Source: Agelaius tricolor
Taxonomy: Eukaryota > Chordata > Aves > Passeriformes > Icteridae
Assembly (NCBI GenBank): GCA_023055355.1
Contig: JALJCS010000015.1
Location: 15,234,501 to 15,298,500 of the forward strand
DNA: 64,000 nt
Reading direction: 5' to 3'
Below, piece by piece: positions 24,440 through 37,600 of this stretch (the stretch's first letter is position 1; each line of letters starts with the position of its first letter). Below the pieces are notes generated by a model that saw only the letters and a program-made list of their open reading frames with translations, was not told the origin of the DNA and did no database searches. The translations under genes were made by a program, and so were the position numbers.

Positions 24440-24775
24440 CCTACAGGTCCCCATCCTGTGGGTGACACCGGTGTTGCGCTGTCCCGGCCAGGCCACCCTC
24501 GCACCGGACTCTCCGCTCTCCCAGCACCACCCGCCCGAGCAGCCCCGCTCCGCTATCCCCAGCGCATCCTCGGGCGCTGCCGGTACTCACCGCCGGGCCG
24601 GGCCGGGCCGGGCCGAGCCGCTCCCGCGGGGCTGCGGGCTCAGAAGCTCCGCACGGCCGCGCCCGCCCCTCGCCATCACCGCCCACCCTCCCGCCCCGAA
24701 CGGCGGGGCCGGGGGCGGGCGGCGGGCGCGGCCGGGCTCGGGCTCCCCCTCCCGCAACGAGCAGCAGCCGTTCCT
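24440..24775 (-). promoter_or_regulatory. CpG island / CPNE2 promoter region
   Basis: Dense CpG with GGGCCGGGCC and GGGGCGGG (Sp1-like) boxes, abruptly bounded on the right by about 145 bp of A-rich sequence. It is positioned as the CPNE2 promoter. Confidence 0.65.
24591..24775 (-). other. CPNE2: CPNE2 candidate non-coding first exon
   Basis: Very GC- and CpG-rich sequence ending in a consensus donor (GGCG followed by GTGAGTACC; GTGAGTA at 24584-24590) on the strand of CPNE2, 12 kb upstream of its start exon. The 5' boundary is set at the edge of the CpG-rich block where a long A-rich tract begins; the true TSS is unknown. Confidence 0.6.
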
Positions 24776-24780
24776 GACTA

Positions 24781-24787
24781 ACAAAAT

Positions 24788-24821
<34 letters not shown>

Positions 24822-24927
24822 GAGAAAAAAGAGGGGAAAAAAAAGAGAAAAAAGAGAAAAAAGAAAAAAAATTTAAAAAAAGAAAAAAAATTTAAAAAAG
24901 GAAAAAAGAAAAAATAAAAAAAAGGAT
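24781..24927. repeat. A-rich tract bordering the CPNE2 CpG island
   Basis: About 145 bp of (A)nG-type sequence (aaaaaagagaaaaaagag) directly upstream of the putative CPNE2 first exon. In transcript sense it is a T/C tract. Confidence 0.92.
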
Positions 24928-27104
24928 CCACCCCAAAACTTCTTCTCTCGCTGCTTTTGCTTTGCTGTTTGGAGAGAAAAAAAAAAAAAGCTTAAAAACA
25001 GCCTAAAAAATACATCTAGAAAATTGTTTTCCATGTTATGCACTCAGATTCAAGGGAAATATAACTTTGTTGGATCAACAGTCAACGCTTTTAAGTAAAA
25101 CCACTGGGTTTTGTGCTGGTTGGGTGTAAGCAGGGTTTTCCCTGCCCAGCCAGTGTGGGTGCTCCTGGTGCTGAAACCATTCAGGCCTGGACTATGTCCT
25201 GCTGATTCTGCTTCCTGTGGGAAAAAGATGGGTAAAGAAGGAAAAGAAGCAGGCCCCAAATGCATGGCCCAGACGTGAAGGGCTGGGCAGTGTCACACCC
25301 AGCCATCACCCACCCACCCCAAGGAGCTGGTGTGTGCTCCCTTCCAGGCTGGTACCACCACTGGTACCACCAAAGTGCCATTGGCAATCTCACCTGCCCT
25401 TGGTGGACACATCTTGAGGTCTCCAGGATATCTATAGAGATGTTTTTGATGTGGAGATATGGTACTAAGGCTGAAAGCCTCTCTCTGAGGCTGCTGATTA
25501 AATAAACCATCTGTATTTGATCAGAGCTCTTTGCTGTGGGCCCTGCTCATGCTTTGGAAGATCAGAGGCAAATAAGCAAGTCCCAAATTCCCCTGGCCAG
25601 CTGGAATACCTTCTTCTCCCTCAGTTTGAGCTGTGGAAGGCAGAGGAGTTTTAAGGCACCGAGTTTTTAGCCTGCACAAGGTGCTCCCTCTGCCAGCCCC
25701 AGGAGTGGAGCAGTGGACACAGGACAGGCCCAGGGGGCACCAGGGCTCCTCTCAGCACAGGCAACACCCAGCTAAGAGCTGGGCCTAACGCTGAGGAGCA
25801 ACCCTGCTCTTTCTGTGTGGCCAGAAACCATCACAGAAAGGGACGAGGCTGTGCCTGAAAGAGGAATTCAGTGGGAGAAGTGGGGTCTGTGCCAGCCCTG
25901 CCCTCCTACCTCCTTGCCTGAGGCTTAAAATGTCACTTTGAGGGGAAAAGGGAGAGGCAGGCTGTATTTCACAAATGCCAATATGCCTGTTTTCTCCCAG
26001 ATCAGATTTTCCTGTGTTTTCTCTCACGATGCCTCCAAGTCACAGCAGGTTCAGGGCTACCTGGAACTGGATTCAGCAGAGAGGAAACAGAGGCTGCATT
26101 TGCAGCTCTTTGGAGCTGCCTCCATCGTGTGCAGGATCCTGGCCCAGCCTGGCTCCAGCTGCTCCCCAGCACCAAATCCAGGCTCCCTCCCGCCCTCCAG
26201 CAGCCTGTTTATTTACAGCACAGTGCTTCTTTCTAAAGATCCGGTCTCAGGGGGCAAAATGCCTTCTGTGTATGAAACCAGTACTGACTAGCTCAGACAT
26301 TGTCTTCCAGAGACTGCAGGCAGCCTGAAACAATAGGGGAGTGCAGAGAGTCCTGATGCATTTCCATTTTTGGACCATGATAAATCCAAAACCTAATAGT
26401 AACAGCTCTAAAAATGGCCTGCAGTAATTAGGTGGTTGGGAATTGGTTTGTTTTTTGGCCATCACACACAATCCCTCATGGCCTCACGTCTCCCTGCATT
26501 CCAGAAGATGCATTTAACCCCTCAAAATTGGACAAAGCCCCCAAGTTCCCCTCAGAAACTTTCAGAAACGAGCACCAGCTGGAGCAGGGACATGGCAAGC
26601 ACAATGGAAATGGGAAGCACGCCCCAGAAGTCCTTGGCATCACATGGAAGAATTGAACCACAGGCCCAGCATGTTCTTGTGCTCCATGTACAACTCGGTC
26701 CAAACCTCTGGTTTTTAAAAAATGCTACCCATGAACATAAAATAGAGCACAGAGCCCGTTTTTGTCCCGAACTGCTGGATTACAGACAACCTCTTCCCGT
26801 TTTTGGGGTTTTGCTGACACCTGGTGTTCTGGAAAAGATGCTGTGTGTTCCTGCAGTTCCCCTCCCTGGCTCCCCTTGGGATGGTCACCCTCCAGGTGAG
26901 ACCGGAGCCCTGAATTTGGGGCAGACCCTGAGAAGTGCAGGTGTGCAGTTCGGTTTGAGTCCCTCTTTTCACACCTGGAGACAAGAGCAGTGCTGTGAGA
27001 ACATTCTCGTGGTGTTACAGCACTGCAAACCTCACGGTGCAGACGGACACCTCTGACTCCAGCGACCAGGGGACTGCAGGGGGGAACCTCAGACCCATTT
27101 ACCT

Positions 27105-27290
27105 TAGAACAGTTTGGGTGGGAGGAGAGCTTAAAAATCATCTTGTTCCAACCCCCCTGCCATGGGTGGAGACACCTTTCACTGGACCAGGCTGCTCCAA
27201 GCTCTGCCCAACCTTAACACTTCCAGGGATGGGGCAGCCACAGCTTCTCTGGGCAACCTCACAGGGAAGAATTTCTTCCTCATATCAGTT
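27105..27290 (-). mobile_element. CR1 LINE fragment
   Basis: Reverse-strand CR1 3' region: ccatgggtggagacaccttt, ggctgctccaagctctgccc, cttccagggatggggcagcc. Confidence 0.88.
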
Positions 27291-27829
27291 CACCACATCT
27301 GGTGAAGCTTTTTCTAAGTGGCAGTGCTTAAATCTGAGGTACTTGCTTACTCCATTGAATTATATAACCTGATGAGGAATTTCACTGCCTCTTTTTTTCC
27401 TTTGTTTTTGTTTTTAAAAACCCTTTTCAGAGTAGCCCTGCAAAATGTGTCCCACTTTTACACCACCACGTCATTATGTCACAAAGGATGATGCTGATCT
27501 TTAAATAGGGACAGTGGCTCCCCCAGGAATAACCAGCACCACCTGCTCACAACCAGTTGCCCAAAGATTTGCTGGAGCAGCATTTCTGTCTCATTCCAGA
27601 TGCCTGCCCTGCCCAAATCAGATCACTTACATCTCCCCAGGCAAACGCTGCTGCAAACAAAATTCCATAAATAAATCCAACACAATAATTAAATATTTAT
27701 TTTTACATTCTCTCCTAAAGGACGTGTATTCTTTTAGAACACCTGCAGGCTGGTGTAGTAATTTTGATTAAGGATAATGAAATATTCTGCTGCCTTTCTG
27801 AATGCCTGAGGAAATGCATTTCATCCTAG

Positions 27830-28012
27830 AATAATGCAATCATAGAAGGGTTAAGGTTGGAAAAGACCTCTAAGATCCCTGAGTCAAACCCTTAAACCAG
27901 CATCAACATGTTCATCTCTAAACCATGTCTTCAAGTGCCACATCCACATGTTTTCTGAACACTTCCAGGGATGATGACTCCAAAATCTCACAGCTCTGAG
28001 AAAACCTTATAT
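27830..28012 (-). mobile_element. CR1 LINE fragment
   Basis: Starts with the CR1 terminus (aatcatagaagggttaaggt, tggaaaagacctctaagatc) and continues with the caaacccttaaaccagcatc segment. It sits just past the candidate NLRC5 polyadenylation signal. Confidence 0.88.
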
Positions 28013-28054
28013 CTTACTTTTTTTCTGACAGTGTGTGAGAACTTAATTATGGTG

Positions 28055-28060
28055 TTTATT
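28055..28060 (-). terminator. Candidate NLRC5 polyadenylation signal
   Basis: Canonical AATAAA on the minus strand and the first such hexamer after the stop codon, about 525 bp downstream. A second lies further left near 27695. Confidence 0.45.
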
Positions 28061-28331
28061 CTTTCTGTCACTCACTGCCCCTCCCTCAAAATAAAGACAA
28101 ACTATTGAACTTCTAATTTGAAGTTGAAGCTTGGATGGAGGTGATGGTGAACCTTTCATTGTAGGGCAATACATAAATAAATAATGTCTAGTACATAAGC
28201 ATTCTTATCACAGTTTGCTAATTATTTTCTGGAAAGTTATTCTCATGAAGAGAGTTTCAGTGCTTTTCTACCAAGAATACCATCCTGCCTGCTCAGCAGA
28301 AGTTATTTACAGTAGTTTTCTCTTCTGTACA

Positions 28332-28433
28332 ATAAAAAAACCCACAAGAAACAAAATAAACAAACAAACCCAACAGAAACAAACAAAACAAAACCCCAAA
28401 CCAAAAAAAAAAAAAAAAAAAAAAAAAACCCCA
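28332..28433. repeat. A-rich tract in the NLRC5 3' UTR region
   Basis: caaacaaaacaaaacc-type sequence running into about 27 A. In the NLRC5 sense it is a T-rich stretch between the stop codon and the polyadenylation signal. Confidence 0.9.
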
Positions 28434-28583
28434 GTGTCCACACTTGGTTCAGTGCAGCAAAGAAAAATCCAATATTTACAGCTTTCAGTTGTAGGAACTT
28501 TGAGCTCCGGGTTCTTCAGTGCAGTTTTGAGAGCAGCAGCAGCAGCAGCAGAGAACTCCTAGCTAGGGCAAGGCTCCTCTTCT

Positions 28584-28665
28584 CTAGTTGAAGGAGAAGC
28601 ACAGTCTTGGGTCTTGGCTTGTCAAAGTCTCAGGAAGGCCCTTAGGCACTGGATTGCCCCACAGC
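28584..28665 (-). CDS. NLRC5: NLRC5 coding exon 47 (C-terminus and stop)
   Basis: Acceptor ccttgcag, then 26 codons and TAG (28584-28586). Encodes LWGNPVPKGLPETLTSQDP then RLCFSFN, aligned with human LWNNPIPCDMAQHLKSQEP and RLDFAF. The protein ends a few residues earlier than human. The 3' UTR continues in the same exon. Confidence 0.93.
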
Positions 28666-31600
28666 CTGCAAGGACAGCAAAATGTTACTGCAGGACCAGG
28701 TGTGGGGCCCAAACATCTGGAGATGTGGATCCCAGGGCAGAGTGGGACAGGGCAGGAATGCTCATCAGAAGAGAAACCAGAAGGAATGAGAGAAAGAAAA
28801 CTTTAAAGAACAAATGCAGCAACTTCCTGATGGGGATATTACACAACTGGGTCTTCATTTTGTGCCTCATTTAAAGCCAGCAAGCTTTCCAGTTCCTTTT
28901 TCCCCTGGACTTTGTGAGGAGGTGAAGCTGTCCTAGAAAACCCTCACTTGCCTTGTGTCTGCATTCCCTGCAATGCCCTATGCCCTGCCAGCTAACCCAG
29001 GGCAGCAAGGGCATGGGACATATCTGTCCCCACCCTTGCCACCCTGACCTCTCCTTGCTGAGCCAAGAGCCAGCCACAGAGCTCTGGGACACCTGCTCAC
29101 CTGATGGACTCAATTTCTGGGCACGCGGCAAGTTCCTCTGCGAGCTTTGTGGCCCCACAGGCTCCAATGTGGTTCTTCTCCAGGCTGTTTTAAAAACCAA
29201 AAGAGAATTTTGAAATCCAAAACAAATCCAGAGTGGAAAACAGCTGAATTGTCCCAAGTTGTAACCACCTTAAGTAAAATAAGTGTTAATTCAATCAGCC
29301 AGGCAAGGCTGGCCCTTGGTGCATGGAGCTTAAACTGCAGGAGCCTGCCTGTTGTTCCTAAAGTGCATCCCCCTTTTGGAAGCCCAGTGATTGAAGGCTC
29401 AAGGACAGAAAAATGAGCCTTCCCAGGGTGTTTCTCAGGGCTGTACTCACTCCAACACCTTCAGCTTTTCCATCTTTGGGAGAGCAATGGCCAACTCTTG
29501 GGCTCCTCCATCTCCAAGGGCATTCCAAGACAGTCTAAGGCAGACAAGAAATCCCAGTTGTGAGTCTGGATGAGCACTGGTGACATTATCCCTCATGGAT
29601 TAGCCTTTTTGCAAGAGCTAATCACCCTCTTATCATGACAGGTAAACATTCCCCTGGTGCAGTGTTTGTGAGGTTCCCAGGACGAGGTGAGGGATGAGAA
29701 TTTGACTCCATGTTCTCAGAAGGCTGATTTATTATTTTATGATATTATATTATATTAAAAATGCTATACTAAAACGATACTAAGGAAAAAAAAAAGGATA
29801 CATCAGAAGGCTAGAAAATAATGAATAATAAAAACCTGTGACTGACTCCTCAGAGTCCAACACAGCTGATGGTGATTGGTCATTAATTAAACAATTCACA
29901 TGTTTGGATAAACACTCTCCAGACCACACTCCAGAGCAGTAAAATATGGAGAAGCTGAGGCTTCTCATCTTCCCAGGAGAAGAAATCCTGGCAAAGAGAT
30001 TTTTCAGAAAATATCATGGTGACCTTGGATTGCAAGCTTAATTCTGAGGATTTTCCTCCATTTCACCACATATTTCCATGCATGATAAGACACCAAGGAG
30101 TGTCTGTGGACTGTGGTTACCTCAGAGTTCTGCAGGCCCAGGGAATGAGATGAAAAAAATGGAAATGGCTGCAGAGCACAAAGCTTTACCCCGCTAAATT
30201 TTTTAGCAGTGTATTTCATCAACTAGTAAATTACTGATACATTTACCACCAAAATGTACTTGGTGGAAAGTATTATAAAATACTTTAACAAGCATCCAGC
30301 AGGGTGAGAAGTGCCCTGCATCTCCAAAGAGGAGCAGACACCAAAATGAGAGTGACCTGTGCATGCTGCAGTGCCTCCCCACACTCACATTATCTCCTCC
30401 ATGGACGGGCACCGCTGGAAGCCCAGAGAGAGGGACTTTGAAGCACCATCAGTGACTCCACAGAATTTCAAGCTGAAGCAGCAGGGAGAGAGCAAACAGA
30501 GAGCATGGAGTGCTGGTGTCAGAGCTGAGGGGAGCACAGCACCACGTCCCCTGAGGCCCTGGCACTCACTCGATCTTCCGGAGGCGTCTGAAGCTCGGCA
30601 GCCCCTTGGACAGGGCATGGATGCTCTGCTCCCCAAGGTCGTTTTCTGATAAACTGAAAGAGGCATGGAAAAGCTTTGAGTGGTGAGAAAAAGCAGGTAC
30701 AGTCATCAGAGAAAAGCCACCATGAAAGCAATCATGTGAACTAGCAAGTTAGTAACTACTACCCAGACTAAGTGAGGACTCTGCAGACAGCAGGGATGAA
30801 CCAGATTGGTAAACAGCAACTTTAATTCAATTCACTGCTTGGCACAATGGGAGTGACTCTGTAGACAGCAGGGATGAACCAGATTGGTAAACAGCAACTT
30901 TAATTCAATTCACTGCTTGGCACAATGGGAGTGACAGCCCTGCTGTACCTCCCAACCTCAGTCCTTGCCTGCAGACAGAAATATGGGGTTATACCTGTGC
31001 CAAAGAAGGGCAGGTCTGCAGCACATCATGTGTTGCATGTGAAACTGGAAATATAAAAACCTCAAAACCTGGAGTTAATGACTGGTGTGACTTGAGAGGA
31101 AATGGCAGTGAGGGAGAATGGGAAGACCTTCCAATACCTAAAGGGACTACAAGGGAGCTGGAGAGAGCCTTTGGACAAGGGCGTGGAGAGACGGGACAAG
31201 GGGGGTGAACTTCAAGCTGAGGGAATTGGATATTAGGAAGCAGAAATTCTTCCCTGTTAGGGTGGTGAGGCCCTGGCACAGGTTTCCCAGAGAAGCTGTA
31301 GGTATCCCATCCCTGGAATTGACCAAGGCCAGGCTGGACAGGGCTTGGAGAAACCTGGTCCAGTAGAAAATGTCCCTGCCCATGGCAGGGGGATTGGAGC
31401 CAGGAGATCATCAAGGGTCCCTTCCAACCAAAACCAGCCTGTGATATCTTTGGCACCATCCTGGGTGCACCAGCCATGACCTACCTTATCTCTTCCAGCA
31501 GCTCACACACCACCAGGGCTCTGGCCAGCTCCAGCCCTCCTGCCTGCCCAATGTTATTGTTCTGGAAGCTAACCAAGGAAACATAAGCATTGGAGGATTA

Positions 31601-34600
31601 TTTTGGAATAAAGCTGTAACAGAAGCTCATACTTAAACTGCCAAGAACCCAACCAGAGATGGTGTCCCACCACTGGGATTCCTTTTCTAAGTTAACTTTT
31701 GATGACATCTTAAACACAGGCTGGAAGAGATGCCTCTAGGCTAATTGAGCCCAGGGAGCACTTCCAGCTCACCATTTTCTTGTTTTGTTACTATAAAACA
31801 GTAAAAGAAAGTCCTACATGTTAGAATCCTGGAAAGACTCCCAAAAAAGTTTTAAAAATACAGTAACACAAGTTCAGGGAAAAGAAATTACTCAGAGGTG
31901 CCTGCACAAAAGGGTGAGGGTCCATAAAAGATGTGCATCCTTATGCTTACATTCCACCAGAGGCATCAGAAACCAACATACTCCAATTTTAAGGTTTATT
32001 TTACTGTATACTCTCTTCCTGGTTTGTCTCTATAGCTAATGCTGCAAGAGATGAAGCAAGAAGAGTTTCTGTGACTCTTACAACAGAGTAACTGTGGAGG
32101 GTTCCTCAACCCTGGGACACTGAAGTTACTCTCTAAGCAACCAGTGCCCATGCCCTTTCCCATTCCTTCTCTCAACAATCCCCATTCTCCCCAGGGTCCC
32201 CAGCCTTCCTGGGGCAGAGGCTGACACTTACTGCAGGACCTTCAGGGTGGCCATGTGGGGCAGACAGAGGGCAAGTGTCACTGCTGTCCTGTCTCCAAAA
32301 CCATTCCTTGATAGCCTGGGAGAAGCAGAAGTGAAATGTTGCTGGCAGTGAAGTCCAGAGCCTCATTCCTCACCTGTGTGTCACCCCCACACTGATGTGT
32401 GACCCCCATTCCTCACCCACGTGTGCCTGGGACTCTGCTGAGAGGACCCAAAGTGCCCAACTCAAAGGACTCTGAGGGTGGGGGGAAGAAACAATGAGGT
32501 TTTGAAATCCTGCAGCAGAAGTTAAACAGGAAAGTAAAACTGAGCTGCACTTCCCAGAAGCAGACTTATCTCCCTCCATGACTGAGTTACCTGAGCTGGA
32601 ATTGAGCTGAAATTGAACTTTTTCATATGTGCCCTCAGTACACACACCCTAATCTGAAGGTTACAAGGACAGTTCCAGTAGTTTAACTGTAACTTTTCCT
32701 TATTTGTTATTTTTTAATTTCATTTCTTTAATATGGCAGAGCACATAGGTTCTTTAAACTGGTCTGGAATAGAACACCAATAGATCTGACTGTAAAGCCT
32801 TTATCTGTCCACTTCCCTCCATTTTTGCAGCCACACAGATTAATGCTGGTATCCTGGCCAACACAAGCACTGAGCAGCTCCTGACACTGCCTATGCACCT
32901 GCAGATTCAGCTCTTGAATCCATTAATCCACTAATGCAGACTGCACACTTCTTGGAAATCTTCAAGACAATCCAGCAACCAATCCCCAAACCTTCCACAT
33001 CCAGCACCACACATTGCTGTGGTGGCAGCAGAGCTTTTACTCTGCTTTTACAAGAATCACGGGGTAAAACTGATCTTGGCTTTATCAGAGTCATATCTGA
33101 TTTCTATGCCTTGACTTTTGCCCAGCTTCCCAAAAGGATATTTGAAATTACACACTTACAGCAACTCCTTGATGTGCTTGCAATGGGCAAGAGCTTCCAT
33201 CAGCTTTTCCCCTCCAGCAGGACTGGGACAGTTCCCTGAAAGGCTGAAATAAACATGAGACTCTCAGTGACTAAATGAGAACCAGAATGTACCAGGTTAA
33301 GATATTTCACTGTTTGCCTTCTGTGATGGGAGACTCAGGCTCCTGGGAAATGGTCTGGGGATTTTTAGGTTCTTTTGTCAAGTACTGAGTAACTCCTGGC
33401 CCTGCAGGGAATGTGGGGAAGGAGCAGTTTCCCCTCTCAGACAGAACTGGGAAATTCCTTTTCTTGCTCCAAGTCACTTCCAGGTTTTTCATTTCAAAAA
33501 GTTTCCAGGCTTTCCCCAAGAGCTGAGCCTAACAAAGAGCCTGGATGCTCTAATTTCTGTTCCCTGGGAGAAGGAACAGTTTGAGTCCATGTCTCAGCCT
33601 TGCACAGGGATTCCCACACAGGCTTCCCCACCAACCATGGCCATGACCAAAAGAGCTGAACCAGAACAAAGGGACTCACTCGATTTTCTTCAGGTTTTGC
33701 ATTTCCAGCAGGACAGCAGCAAGATTTATCAGGCCTGGATCTCCAATCTCGTTGTGGCTTAAACTTTAAAGAAGAGATGGAAGGCTGTGTTGTAAAGGAA
33801 GATGGCAGGCAAAGTGCAAGATGTTATTTAATGTGTCCCATTTGCTGGATGACACCTCAGGCCTTGCCAGCAGAATCAAAGAACTGTTTATCTCAACTAT
33901 CTCACAGAAAATTAATAGGTGTTAATGAGGAATTTTAAAAAATTGCAAAGAACAATTAAAATCACTGGATCCTGTTGACAGGTGGGAAATTACTTCAGCC
34001 AGAATACCAAGACAGGATGAAGATAGGTGGTTATTATTTTACAAATTGCTACAGCAGAGAATGAACAGCATCTGGCAAGAGAGAGAGGGAGAAAGCAGAG
34101 CCTGGGGTTGGCTCCAGGACAGATCTTTTCAGACAAATGCTGGGCCTGAGGCTCTCTGAGGACAGAAGAGTCTCTAGTCCTATTCTGGCTCCCAGGGAAG
34201 ATTTATATTCTATTTAATCCATTTTCTACATGACTGACTGGGGTAAGACCAAAGTTTCCTCTTCTGAACATCAAGTTCTGATTTCCTCTAGTCCAAGGTA
34301 CCTCATACATGAGCATTTTGCAACCTCCCTCCTTTTGTGACAGTACTGTGTACAAGCACATCTGGTTCTCTGCAAGTGCTGGCACTGGTGGTCACCCCTC
34401 TGCAAGAAAGGAGAAACTCACTTGATTTCCTCCAGGCTGTGCATTTTCCTCAAGGCTTCTGCAAGTCTGGAGCAGCCTTCGTCACCAATGCTGTTGTGGT
34501 TCAAGCTGGAAACAACATCCCCAGGAAAATGGAGGTTTAGCTGCTACTCAGCATGCCAAGCCAGGCCAGAGGTGAGCTGCATCAACCATACTTACATAAA

Positions 34601-37600
34601 CCTTCTCAGGGATGGCATCTCACAAAGCCCCAGCACAAGCCCAGGGATGGCAGCGCTGCTGAGTTTCATGTAGCCCAGGCTGGAGGGTGAAATAACAATT
34701 AACTCTCCAGGGACAGTGGTGTGAGCACTCAGCACAGAGGGGAGCAGAACAAGGTGGGAGAGATGGGGGACTGTGTTCTAATCCCTGGGAATAATTTCAG
34801 TTTTGCTCTTTAATGCAATTCTAGTGGACCTGTCTGGATTTGGATAAAACACCAACAGAATTGCAAACCTCTGGAGCAAGAGCCCAGCCCCTCCTGGAGC
34901 AAAGTGCCTGTGTGACCCCAGGACAACAAGATCCATGCAAAAATAACTGCCAAAACATTTGATTCTCCACTGGAATTCCCTGCCACAGATTACTGATCTG
35001 TGTCTCTCTCACTCACTGCTCATTGCAAATATAAAATAATTGCTGCTTCTTCCCTATCAGAAGCCATCAGAAAAAGCACATCTGTCCACAGTACATGCAG
35101 AAGGGAGGCTGCAGATTAACTGAAGCTTCTAGAAAGTCCTGGCAGCCTCTGGTCAGCCTGGTAACAACACACTCACTCACTTGAGTTCTTCAATGGCCTG
35201 GCAATTCTGCAAGCCTGAGATCAAATAATCAATTCCAGCTGGTGTAACACTGCTGGAGGTCAGCCTGCAAAACAGCAAGGATCAGATGAGGAGATCAGGT
35301 CTCAGCACACCGAGGCAGAGTTTACTCCACTGACAAGCAAACTGCCCCATGCCAAACCCCAGACAGCACAGACATCAGGGAGCAGCAAGTTTGGAGAGAT
35401 TTCCACACCCCTGGTGTGCAGGGCTAAGAGGACTGGCCTGAGGCAGAGGATTGAACAAATAATAAATGTGTGCAAAAGGTCCCAGCTGGACACACACAAA
35501 CCCGAGGTCACACATACCCAAACATCTTCAGCTCTGGAAGGGGCAGCAAAATCCTGACCAGCATTTCTGCTTCACCCTCCTGGAGTTCCATGTGGGACCA
35601 TCTGCAAGGAGGGAACAGCAGGTCTGGGCTTTGTCCAGGGGTGGCACAAGGTCTGTGCTGGGACCTCGAAGGAGGGACACAACACTGGCACTGGCAAGGT
35701 CCCACAGGAGCTCCCAGCCATGCTAGGGCAGTGCAGCTTCTCTGGGCACTGGGACACTGAGGGGATTTCCAAGGATACCCCTGCAAGCCACCAGGTCTAT
35801 GGGTCTTTGCTATTTTCCATTCAAGCACTCCAAGGAGGGGACCCAAAGGCAGGGACTGGGACCTTGCCCTGGCCTCTCTCGTGCCCTGCTGAGTGTTCAG
35901 AGCACTGGATCACCAGGACAAGCTGCTCCCCTCCCTAAAAACCCTTCACCACACCTGGTAACCCACCTCAGCTGCTGAAGCTGAGCACATTTCTCACAAA
36001 GCCTTTGGCAGAGGGAGTGCTTCATTTCTGGCTTGTACAGACTCAGTCTGCAGGACACAAACACAGAACACAACTCAGTGAGGAGCAGCAGAGCCCAGTG
36101 CAGCATCTGGTGCCCCCAGGGACACGATTAGGGACAGATCAGGGCTTCCAAGAGCCCACCAGGGGCTTCCCTGCCATGCCCCATTTATGTCACAGTCCAT
36201 GTAGAGAAGCACAGCCCATCCCCACTGCCCAGGACAAGAGCTGCCCCTTCCTTCAGCTGCTCAAAAGGAAAAGGACACTGATGCTGCTCTCTCCTCGCTC
36301 TCATGCAGAAGCCAGCATGTCTTCAGAGTCCTCAAAGTGCTCCTGATGGCTCCCAGGAAGGCAGAGGGATTTTTTAGCCTTGTTTAGGTCCAGCATGGGT
36401 GAAGGAGAGCAGCCCAAAGGACTGTGCACATGCATAAGGTTCCTTCCACATGTGTGGCACTCTGAGACTGAGCCCAGGGAGCCTTAGACACTCTGAAGGT
36501 ATTTTTCATTCCACAGTGAAATTAAAAGCAAGCAGAAAATAATGATAAATAATTGCCTTCTCACCTGCTGATGACTGATTCTGTCTTCTCCAGGCAGTGT
36601 GGGAATCTTATGACTAATTGGAAGAGGGTTTTATCCTTACATATCCTGAAAAGTTAGATATTAGAGAACAGCACAAATGTGTGAACTCCTGAGGGAAGAA
36701 AATGCTATTTTCCATAGGAAAACTCAGGAGGACTGAATGGGACAGGGTGATGCTGGCACATGACAGATAATCACCCATCTCTGAAGAGGTTTGTAATGTT
36801 TAAACCAGCTCCAAAACCAGCCTAAACTGGGCACCCTCTCTCCCAAGAGCAACCAGGAACATGATCTCCTTCCCATTAAACCTTCTGAGCTGTGAGACCA
36901 CAAAGCTTCTAAGCACTTCTACCCACCAGCCATTTGGGTTAAAATGGGTTCAAGTGGGCAAATAGATCACAAATGCACTGGAGACAGTGAATGAACAACA
37001 GGAGAACCAGTGCTGGCTTCAATCTCATTTCCTTAAGAGTATCAGGATAAAAGAAAATATCTGGGAGACACCTGAGGTGCCACTCACGTGATCTCAGTGA
37101 TGCTTCCAGAGGCCTGGAGAGCCAGCTCCAGCAGGTTCACAACTCTCTCTCTGCACACCCATGGCTCTTCTATGCTGCAAAGCAGAACACAGGCAGCTCT
37201 GCTTTAGTCACACACTTGGATCCATCCCTGCCTCTCCAGCTGAGAGTTCCACACTCCAAACCCATGGAAAGGCAGCTTGGCTTAGCAGAGGAATGTCTGC
37301 ATGGGACAGGGGCAGCCTGGGAACAGGCAGAACAGCCCAGATTCCCTGCAGAGGAGGGGAGAATTTGCCAGCCAGGATGCTCTGGCAGCAGGAATGTGTC
37401 CCCCAGGATGATCACCCTTCTCTGTGAGGCTGGCAGGGCTCTGCAGAGCCAGCACAGGTTATGGCCAGAGCTCTACACGAGACTCAGTGGGGGATGAAGC
37501 TTTATCTCCTTTGGCTCAAGGAGATAAAGCCAAACACCAATATCAGAGTCAGCTATGGGAGTTTCTCAGGCCAATGCTCCCTGCCTTTGGAAGAAGCACA

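Larger units (their letters stand above)
24928..28054. other. NLRC5-CPNE2 intergenic region
   Basis: About 3.1 kb between the CPNE2 promoter and the NLRC5 polyadenylation signal. Contains two minus-strand CR1 fragments at its NLRC5 end; the rest is unassigned. No gene seen. Confidence 0.7.
28055..28583 (-). other. NLRC5: NLRC5 probable 3' UTR
   Basis: Sequence from the TAG to the first minus-strand AATAAA (TTTATT on the plus strand at 28055-28060). It contains a CAG/CTG triplet run (about 28533-28552) and, in transcript sense, a T-rich tract (about 28332-28432). The cleavage site would lie a little left of 28055; no transcript evidence is available. Confidence 0.5.

Noticed and set aside
24047..24781. 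Cys/Pro- and Arg-rich repeat proteins on both strands
   Set aside because: Translation of the 21-bp minisatellite and adjoining CpG island, not a gene.
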